A stretch of 64,000 bases of DNA. Origin: Antarctobacter albus (lineage in GTDB: Bacteria; Pseudomonadota; Alphaproteobacteria; Rhodobacterales; Rhodobacteraceae). Position 1 is the stretch's first letter. The number at the start of each line of letters is the position of its first letter. The notes beneath the pieces were generated by a model, which was given only the letters and a program-made list of their open reading frames with translations, ran no database searches and was not told the origin of the DNA. Positions 58,329-64,000 of this stretch are shown here, one piece after another. The translations under genes and the position numbers were made by a program. The stretch covers positions 124,001 through 188,000 of the forward strand of contig NZ_FMZI01000003.1 of the NCBI RefSeq assembly GCF_900101505.1. Reading direction: 5' to 3'.

Positions 58329-60773
58329 ATGTCCCTTCCCGCACAGGCCCGCGCCGTCATCATCGGCGGCGGTGTCATCGGCTGTTCGCTTGCCTATCAC
58401 CTGGCGAAACTCGGCTGGACCGACGTCGTCCTTCTGGAGCGCAAGCAGCTGACCTCCGGCACCACCTGGCACGCTGCCGGTCTCATCGCGCAGCTGCGCG
58501 CCACTGCTAACATGACCCGGCTGGCGAAATACAGCCAGGAACTCTATGGTCGGCTCGAGGAGGAAACCGGCATTGCCACCGGGTTCCGGCGCGTGGGCTC
58601 GATCACTGCCGCCCTGACCGCCGAACGGCACGAGGAGTTGCGCCGCTCCGCCGCGATGGCCCGCGCCTTCGGGGTCGAAATCGACGAGATCGAGACGGGC
58701 GAGATCGCCCGCAAGTACCCGCATCTCAACACCGATGGCGTTTTGGGCGGGGTCTACCTGCCCAGGGACGGTCAGGGCGATCCTGCCAATATCGCCTTGG
58801 CGCTTGCCAAGGGCGCGCGCCAGCGCGGCGCCGTGATTGCCGAGCGGACGAAGGCCATCGGCGTCACTGCCGATGGCGACCGGATCACGCAGGTTCACTG
58901 GCAGGCAGAGGATGGCACCTCGGGCAGCATTGCGGCGGAGCACGTGGTCAATTGCGCGGGCATGTGGGGGCGCGAGGTGGGGGCCATGCTGGGCACCGAC
59001 GTCCCACTTCAGGCCTGCGAACACTTCTACATCGTGTCCGAACCGATCCAGGGCCTGACCCAGCTTCCGGTCCTGCGCGTCCCCGACGAATGCGCCTATT
59101 ACAAGGAGGACGCGGGCAAGCTGATGCTGGGCGCCTTCGAGCCGGGGGCCAAGCCCTGGGCGCTGCAAGGCATCCCGCAGAACTTCGAGTTCGATCAACT
59201 GCCCGAGGATTTCGACCATTTCGAGCCGATCCTCGAAAAGGCCGTGCACCGTATGCCGATCCTGGCCAGTGCGGGCATCCATACCTTCTTCAACGGGCCG
59301 GAATCCTTTACGCCCGACAATGCCTATTACATGGGGCTGTGTCCCGGGCGCGCGAATGTCTGGGTCGCGGCGGGCTTCAACTCCATCGGTATCCAGTCGG
59401 CGGGTGGCGCGGGCATGGCCCTGGCGCAGTGGATGAACGACGGCGAGAAACCCTTTGATCTTGGCGACGTGGACATCGCTCGCGCGCAGGGCTTTCAGAC
59501 CAACCGCAGCTACCTTGCCGCCCGTGTGTCGGAAACGCTGGGCCTGCTTTACGCCGATCACTATCCCTATCGGCAAAAGGAAACCGCGCGGGGCATCCGC
59601 CGGTCTCCCTTTCATGACCGGCTGGCAGAGCGTGGCGCCGTCTTTGGCGAACTGGCCGGGTGGGAGCGTGCCAATTGGTACGCGCGCCCCGGAGAGGATC
59701 CGGAGTACCGCTATTCCTGGCGGCGCCAGAACTGGTTTGAGAACGCCGCCGAAGAACACCGCGCCATCCGCGAAAACGTCGCCATGTACGACATGTCGTC
59801 TTTCGGCAAGCTGCGGGTCGAAGGGCGCGATGCCGAAGCCTTTCTCAACCACGTCTGTGGCGCCGATCTGTCGACCCCGGTGGGCAAGATCACCTATACC
59901 CAGTTCCTCAACACCAGAGGGGGGATCGAGGCGGATGTGACCGTCACCCGACTTTCCGAAACCGCCTACCTGGTTGTAACCCCCGCCGCCACGCGTCGGG
60001 CCGACGAAACCTGGCTGCGCCGCCACGCGGGCGACCGAAACGTCGTCATCACCGATGTGACCGCATCAGAAGGGGTGCTGGCCGTCATGGGGCCGCAGGC
60101 GCGTGACCTGATGCGGGCCGTCTCGCCCGATGATTTCTCAAACGCGGCCAACCCTTTCGGGACCGCGCAGCGGATCGAGATCGGCATGGGAGAGGCACGG
60201 GTTCATCGCGTCTCCTACGTCGGCGAACTGGGGTGGGAGGTCTATGTCAGGGCCGACATGGCTTGCCATGTCTTCGACACGCTCTGGCAGGCGGGGCAGG
60301 ACTTTGGGCTGACCCTCGCCGGACTGCATGTCATGGACACATGCCGCGCCGAAAAGGCGTTTCGCCATTTTGGCCATGACATCACCTGCGAGGATCACGT
60401 CCTGGAGGCCGGGCTGGGCTTTGCCGTGAAAACCGCCAAGCCCGAATTCATCGGCCGTGACGCGGTATTGGCAAAGCGTGAGGCGGGGCTGGACAAAAGG
60501 CTGGTGCAATTCCTTCTGAACGATGCCGAACCGCTGCTCTACCACAACGAGCCCGTCCTTCGGGACGGTCAGATCGTCGGCCACCTGAGTTCGGGCGCCT
60601 ATGGTCATACGCTCGGGGGCGCCGTGGGGTTGGGCTATGTTCCCTGCAAGGGCGAAACCGCTGATCAACTTCTGTCGTCGAGCTATGAAATCGACGTGGC
60701 CGGTACGCGTGTGCAGGCGCGGGCCTCGCTCAAACCGCTCTACGATCCGAAATCGGAACGGGTGAAGGTCTAG
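58329..60773 (+). CDS. dimethylglycine/sarcosine dehydrogenase-like flavoprotein, paralog 2
   Basis: An 814-residue second DMGDH-family enzyme. The N-terminal FAD loop is VIIGGGVIGCSLAYHLA, the covalent-FAD motif QLTSGTTWHAAGLIAQ is canonical, and the GCV_T part includes YDMSSFGKLRVEGRDAE and SYVGELGWEVYV. It shares the whole domain plan with paralog 1 but is clearly diverged, implying a different N-methyl substrate (for example sarcosine against dimethylglycine). It is separated from the methyltransferase gene by an inverted intergenic repeat of 70 bases. Confidence 0.92.
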   Translation: MSLPAQARAVIIGGGVIGCSLAYHLAKLGWTDVVLLERKQLTSGTTWHAAGLIAQLRATANMTRLAKYSQELYGRLEEETGIATGFRRVGSITAALTAERHEELRRSAAMARAFGVEIDEIETGEIARKYPHLNTDGVLGGVYLPRDGQGDPANIALALAKGARQRGAVIAERTKAIGVTADGDRITQVHWQAEDGTSGSIAAEHVVNCAGMWGREVGAMLGTDVPLQACEHFYIVSEPIQGLTQLPVLRVPDECAYYKEDAGKLMLGAFEPGAKPWALQGIPQNFEFDQLPEDFDHFEPILEKAVHRMPILASAGIHTFFNGPESFTPDNAYYMGLCPGRANVWVAAGFNSIGIQSAGGAGMALAQWMNDGEKPFDLGDVDIARAQGFQTNRSYLAARVSETLGLLYADHYPYRQKETARGIRRSPFHDRLAERGAVFGELAGWERANWYARPGEDPEYRYSWRRQNWFENAAEEHRAIRENVAMYDMSSFGKLRVEGRDAEAFLNHVCGADLSTPVGKITYTQFLNTRGGIEADVTVTRLSETAYLVVTPAATRRADETWLRRHAGDRNVVITDVTASEGVLAVMGPQARDLMRAVSPDDFSNAANPFGTAQRIEIGMGEARVHRVSYVGELGWEVYVRADMACHVFDTLWQAGQDFGLTLAGLHVMDTCRAEKAFRHFGHDITCEDHVLEAGLGFAVKTAKPEFIGRDAVLAKREAGLDKRLVQFLLNDAEPLLYHNEPVLRDGQIVGHLSSGAYGHTLGGAVGLGYVPCKGETADQLLSSSYEIDVAGTRVQARASLKPLYDPKSERVKV

Positions 60774-60817
60774 GCAGACGGGGTTGCGCCCGGGCGCCCC
60801 ACTTGTCAAAGGGGGAC

Positions 60818-61465
60818 ATGGCATCCGACTATGATCCCCCCACAGGCGAAATTCCCGTTCTTTACGAGGACACCGACCTGCTGGTCGTCGACAAGCCCGC
60901 CGGGCTGTTGTCCGTCCCCGGCAAGGGTGAGGACCTGCAGGATTGCCTGCTGAGCCGACTGGAAAAGGCCTTTCCCACTGTCCGCCTCGTGCACCGGCTG
61001 GACCGGGATACATCGGGTGTCATGGTCTTTGGCCTGACGCCCCATGCGCAGCGTCACCTGGGCAACCAGTTCGAGACGCGCAAGACGAAAAAGACCTATC
61101 TCGCCCGCCTGCACGGTCACCTGGAGCCTGCAACCGGAGAGGTCGACTTGCCGCTGATCGTCGACTGGCCCAACCGGCCCCGGCAAAAGGTCTGCCACGA
61201 GACGGGCAAACCCGCGCTGACCGGCTGGAAGGTGCTCAAGAGCGATGAAGGTGAGACCCGCGTGCGCCTCTTTCCGCATACCGGACGCAGCCACCAGTTG
61301 CGGGTGCACACGCTGGCCCTTGGGCACCCGATCCTTGGTGACACGCTGTATGCGCCGGAGACGGCGGATCAGTACCCGCGCATGATGCTGCATGCCGAGG
61401 AATTGCGCCTGAACCACCCCGAGAGCGGCAAGGGCATGAAATTCCGGGCGCCTGCGCCGTTCTGA
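60818..61465 (+). CDS. RluA-family pseudouridine synthase
   Basis: A 215-residue RNA pseudouridine synthase. The catalytic Asp is in VHRLDRDTSGVMVFG, and VRLFPHTGRSHQLRVH is the second family motif. There is no N-terminal S4 domain, so it is of the short RluA/TruC-like type acting on rRNA or tRNA. ATG 60818 follows AAAGGGGGA; an in-frame TTG at 60803 would add five residues. It is convergent with the helicase-nuclease gene and probably marks the last core gene in the window. Confidence 0.9.
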   Translation: MASDYDPPTGEIPVLYEDTDLLVVDKPAGLLSVPGKGEDLQDCLLSRLEKAFPTVRLVHRLDRDTSGVMVFGLTPHAQRHLGNQFETRKTKKTYLARLHGHLEPATGEVDLPLIVDWPNRPRQKVCHETGKPALTGWKVLKSDEGETRVRLFPHTGRSHQLRVHTLALGHPILGDTLYAPETADQYPRMMLHAEELRLNHPESGKGMKFRAPAPF

Positions 61466-61569
61466 GGGACTGGTTGCAAGGCGCTCCAAGCGCGCTAACG
61501 CGGTGGGACTTGTGGCGTCGTGATCGGCCTTTGAGAGCCGTCGTGCCGCCCGCCTCGCTCCTGTCTCTG

Positions 61570-61636
61570 GCAAACGGGATGCCAAACGACGCGTTTGCGA
61601 AGGCGCTGCAATAGTCGCCCCAATTCTTTGCGCAAA
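61570..61636. other. palindromes at core/accessory junction
   Basis: GCAAACG (61570-61576) pairs with CGTTTGC (61592-61598), and a perfect 10-bp palindrome TTTGCGCAAA lies at 61627-61636. They are in the 236-base space between convergent rluA-type and helicase-nuclease genes, which holds no supported gene. Possible terminator or island junction; unproven. Confidence 0.35.
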
Positions 61637-61701
61637 TCTGCCACGTCGGCCTCGTCGATCCGGTTTCTGGGCCGGTCCAAAGGACCATCCCTCGAATAGG
61701 G

Positions 61702-64000
61702 TCAACTCGCTTGGCTTGCTCGCCAGGCCACGCAGTCCGAAAGATAGGCCCGGGCATCGGCCGACAGGCGGGCAATGCCCGCATGGCGCGCCAGGTCGAG
61801 AACCGGGTCCTCGCTCTTGTTCAATTCGGAACTATGGCGATCATAGAGGTCGGCGATCTCCGTGCGTGAGATATCCCTGATGGATCGGTCCATCCCCGGG
61901 CGGAACGCCAGCCTGTCGGCCTTCGTCCCTGCGGCCCAAAGGAATTCGGTATCTCCCTCCTTATGAATCTCGACCAGGCGGAGCGCCTTGGAGACCTGTC
62001 CCGAGATTCGCCGGCCAGTCCGCTGCCAGCCATGCATTCCGGAAACCCGCTTGCCCAGCAGGGCGACCGGCATGGGCCCCTCGCGCTTGACGATGCCCGC
62101 AATCAGCCTTTCAAGGACGAGAATGTACTCGGCATCGTAGAATTTTTCGGGGTCCGGGATCGCCTCATCCAAACCTGCATCGTTCGACCGCTCTGCGACG
62201 GCTGCGTCTGACGCCCTGGTGTACTGGGCCTCCTGCCGGACAGGATCGGGCTCTGCGGTTGTTTCATTGACAATGGGTTTGGCGGTATCGGGAGCCACTG
62301 GCTGACGGTCATTCGAGACTTCGGTGACTTCATCCTGCTGCTCTGGACGCATAGCTTTGCGGGCCGCGTCTTTTTCAGCTCTCTTGATGCGATCCATTTC
62401 AAGATGCGCGGTCAGCGCGGCGTTTATGCGTTCGACCACTGCCGCGGGGTTGCGGAACCAGTCGGTCGACCAGATCCGAAATATCGTCCAGCCAAGGTTC
62501 TCAAGCACCGCCTGCCGCAACTTGTCACGATCTCGCGCCGTGGCAGAGCCGTGATAGGTTGCGCCGTCGCATTCGATCCCGGCGAGGTAGATGCCAGCAT
62601 GATCCGGATGCACGACGCCCAGGTCGATACGGAAGCCTGACACGCCGATCTGTGGGCGCAGTTCCCATCCTTTCGCCTCGATGGCGGCCTTGATCGCGGC
62701 CTCGAAGAGGTTCTCGACCGGGCCAAGCGAACCTTCGTCCTGGGCGGGGAGCGCCTCGGGACCGCGCGCAGCGAAGTCCAGGAAGTTCTTGAGATGCCTT
62801 ACGCCAATGGCCCTGGTCCGGGTCAGATCAATCTGGTCGGCACGGATCGAAGCAAAGACATGCAACTCGGCTCGCGCGCGGGTGACTGCCACGTTTAGAC
62901 GCTTTTCGCCACCATCGCCATTCAGGGCGCCAAAGGCCATTGACAGCTTGCCGGCATGATCTGGACCGAAGGTGATCGAAAACAGCATCACGTCGCGTTC
63001 GTCGCCCTGAATGTTCTCCAGGTTCTTGACGATGACCGGCTCTTCCCGGGCGTCCTCGAAGAACCACTCCAGATCGGGGTTCTTGCGCCGCTCTTCGTCG
63101 AGCAGGTCCAGGATAAGCCCCTGCTGCTCGGCGTTGAAGGTGATGACGCCGAGCGTCAGTCTCTCTTCCTCCGGCCAGGTCAGCCATTCGTTCAGGCGCC
63201 GAACAGTCATGCGGACGATGGCGCGGGCCTCTGCCTCGTTGGTCCGGCCCTGACCCCGACCGTATACGCCATCGACCTGGTGCAGGCTGACCGCCCCCGA
63301 AGCCGTTTCCGGAGACGGGAAGGTCACCAGGCGGCCGCCGTAGTAATGCCAGTTGGAGAAGGCGATCAGGGCCTCGTCCCGGCTGCGGTAGTGCCAGTCG
63401 AGCTGCTGGGTCGGGATACCTGCTGCGGCGACCTCGTCCAGGATCGATGCAAGATCGCGCTCTGACTCGGGCAATTCTTCTTCGCCGGAGTCGCTGCGCC
63501 CGAAGAAATTTGTCGGGGGCAGCTGCTTGGGGTCCCCCACGATGATCGCCTGTTTGCCACGCGCGATGGCGCCAATCGCATCCCAGGTGGTGATTTGCGA
63601 CGCCTCGTCGAAGATCACCACGTCGAAGGCGGCCTGCCCGGCCGGGAGGTACTGTGCCACCGAAAGAGGGGACATCAGCACACAGGGCGCCAGCTTGGTG
63701 AAGGCGTCGGGCATTTCCGAGATCAGCTTGCGGATCGGCATGCTGGGCCGCTGCAGGTTCAGCTGATGCCTCAGGGTTCCGAGTTCCGATTTGCGAGGCA
63801 CGCCGTCCTGTGCGGGCAGCCCATGCTGGATGCGGGACAGGACCTGACCGGCGGCCATCTCCGTCGCGCGGTCGTCCAACGCCCGGAACCGCCTGATCGC
63901 ATCCTCATGCGACCAATGCGAGAAGCCGCGCAGCTCGGGCTGCGCATCCATCGTTCGCGGAAGCCACCAAGCCGCGTAGGCCGCGGCAAAGGCCGCATCG
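61702..64000 (-). CDS. SF1 helicase with Vsr-like nuclease and DUF3320 (partial, 5' end off window)
   Basis: C-terminal 765 or so residues of a large protein; the frame stays open to the right edge (DAAFAAAYAAWWLPRT precedes the first internal Met at 63951), so the true start is beyond 64000. Helicase motifs seen are II VVIFDEASQIT, III AIIVGDPKQLPP, WHYRSRDEALIAFSN, V QGDERDVMLFSI and VI RLNVAVTRARAE; Walker A is off window. A Vsr/MTES_1575-like nuclease follows (ECDGATYHGSATARDRDKLRQ, WSTDWFRNP), then a DUF3320 domain (YDAEYILVLERLIAGIV to the C-terminus). DUF4011-helicase-Vsr proteins of this kind have been reported as antiphage. Confidence 0.9.
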   Translation of the reverse strand, partial: DAAFAAAYAAWWLPRTMDAQPELRGFSHWSHEDAIRRFRALDDRATEMAAGQVLSRIQHGLPAQDGVPRKSELGTLRHQLNLQRPSMPIRKLISEMPDAFTKLAPCVLMSPLSVAQYLPAGQAAFDVVIFDEASQITTWDAIGAIARGKQAIIVGDPKQLPPTNFFGRSDSGEEELPESERDLASILDEVAAAGIPTQQLDWHYRSRDEALIAFSNWHYYGGRLVTFPSPETASGAVSLHQVDGVYGRGQGRTNEAEARAIVRMTVRRLNEWLTWPEEERLTLGVITFNAEQQGLILDLLDEERRKNPDLEWFFEDAREEPVIVKNLENIQGDERDVMLFSITFGPDHAGKLSMAFGALNGDGGEKRLNVAVTRARAELHVFASIRADQIDLTRTRAIGVRHLKNFLDFAARGPEALPAQDEGSLGPVENLFEAAIKAAIEAKGWELRPQIGVSGFRIDLGVVHPDHAGIYLAGIECDGATYHGSATARDRDKLRQAVLENLGWTIFRIWSTDWFRNPAAVVERINAALTAHLEMDRIKRAEKDAARKAMRPEQQDEVTEVSNDRQPVAPDTAKPIVNETTAEPDPVRQEAQYTRASDAAVAERSNDAGLDEAIPDPEKFYDAEYILVLERLIAGIVKREGPMPVALLGKRVSGMHGWQRTGRRISGQVSKALRLVEIHKEGDTEFLWAAGTKADRLAFRPGMDRSIRDISRTEIADLYDRHSSELNKSEDPVLDLARHAGIARLSADARAYLSDCVAWRASQAS

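Noticed and set aside
58119-60026. Minus-strand open frame of 635 codons opposite the second DMGDH-like gene
   Set aside because: Low-complexity, Arg/Gly/Gln-rich shadow of a gene with clear FAD and GCV_T motifs; a similar shadow lies opposite the first paralog at 55631-57301.
61495-61680. Minus-strand 61-codon frame downstream of the rluA-type gene
   Set aside because: Arg-rich, no ribosome binding site and no family resemblance. It could be a remnant of a transferred gene, but nothing supports calling it.
1-64000. CRISPR arrays, complete insertion sequences, prophage modules, rRNA operons
   Set aside because: No regularly spaced direct repeats, transposase or phage structural genes and no rRNA sequence were seen. 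The only tandem non-coding repeat is the two-copy hairpin near 51.4 kb.

Overview
The window is a stretch of a high-GC alphaproteobacterial chromosome. Gene content and gene order point to the Rhodobacteraceae/Roseobacter group. Indicators are the order pmbA, inositol-phosphatase, DUF4170, waaA, lpxK; the 41-residue zinc-less L36; DUF1674, DUF3035 and DUF4170 proteins; a paired M16 peptidase operon; and a family of short intergenic repeats ending in GGTATTT...AAGAAGAA. Most of it is core chromosome. Accessory signals are a low-GC orphan gene near 34 kb, a repeat-only stretch near 51.4 kb and a truncated large helicase-nuclease at the right edge.

Layout. 0-14.4 kb: a hybrid sensor kinase and OmpR-type regulator, divergent from an operon with a long-chain-type acyl-CoA synthetase, a branched-chain-amino-acid-type (Liv) ABC importer, three small membrane proteins placed between the two permease genes, a secreted cupin and a phenylacetate-CoA-ligase-like protein. 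This looks like regulated uptake and CoA activation of an organic acid. A convergent gene encodes an internally duplicated protein of unknown function. 14.6-17.7 kb: a secreted pseudo-caspase with peptidoglycan-binding domains, rpmJ, tRNA-Val(GAC) and an N-formylglutamate amidohydrolase. 17.7-22.4 kb (minus strand): a Kdo/lipid A operon (pmbA, phosphatase, DUF4170, waaA, lpxK). 22.7-39 kb: housekeeping genes (rbfA, dapB, rsmB, heparinase-like, purH, lspA, M16 pair, dapA, slt, an EamA exporter).

38.4-49.6 kb: tRNA wobble-uridine genes (mnmD and a separate MnmC2-like oxidase), small hypotheticals, a MaoC hydratase, a HAD phosphatase, an OmpA-family envelope protein, ubiA, rsmE, a GNAT protein and gshA. 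49.6-53.7 kb: gamma-glutamyltransferase, two copies of a structured repeat, a two-gene anti-sigma/anti-anti-sigma module and a thiolase. 53.8-60.8 kb: a one-carbon/methylated-amine cluster with an XRE-cupin regulator, a GFA-type protein, two dimethylglycine/sarcosine-dehydrogenase-like flavoproteins and a homocysteine S-methyltransferase. 60.8-64 kb: an RluA-type pseudouridine synthase, then the C-terminal part of a superfamily 1 helicase with a Vsr-like nuclease and DUF3320 domain. Its architecture resembles a reported antiphage protein, and the gene runs off the window.

The most notable non-coding signals are a nested dyad between the sensor kinase and the acyl-CoA synthetase, a composite intergenic repeat with compensated hairpin arms, the 51.2-51.5 kb hairpin repeat pair (also with a compensated base pair), and four GTGAAA-type half-sites before the XRE-cupin gene. 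All functional names are inferred from sequence by eye; no database search was run.
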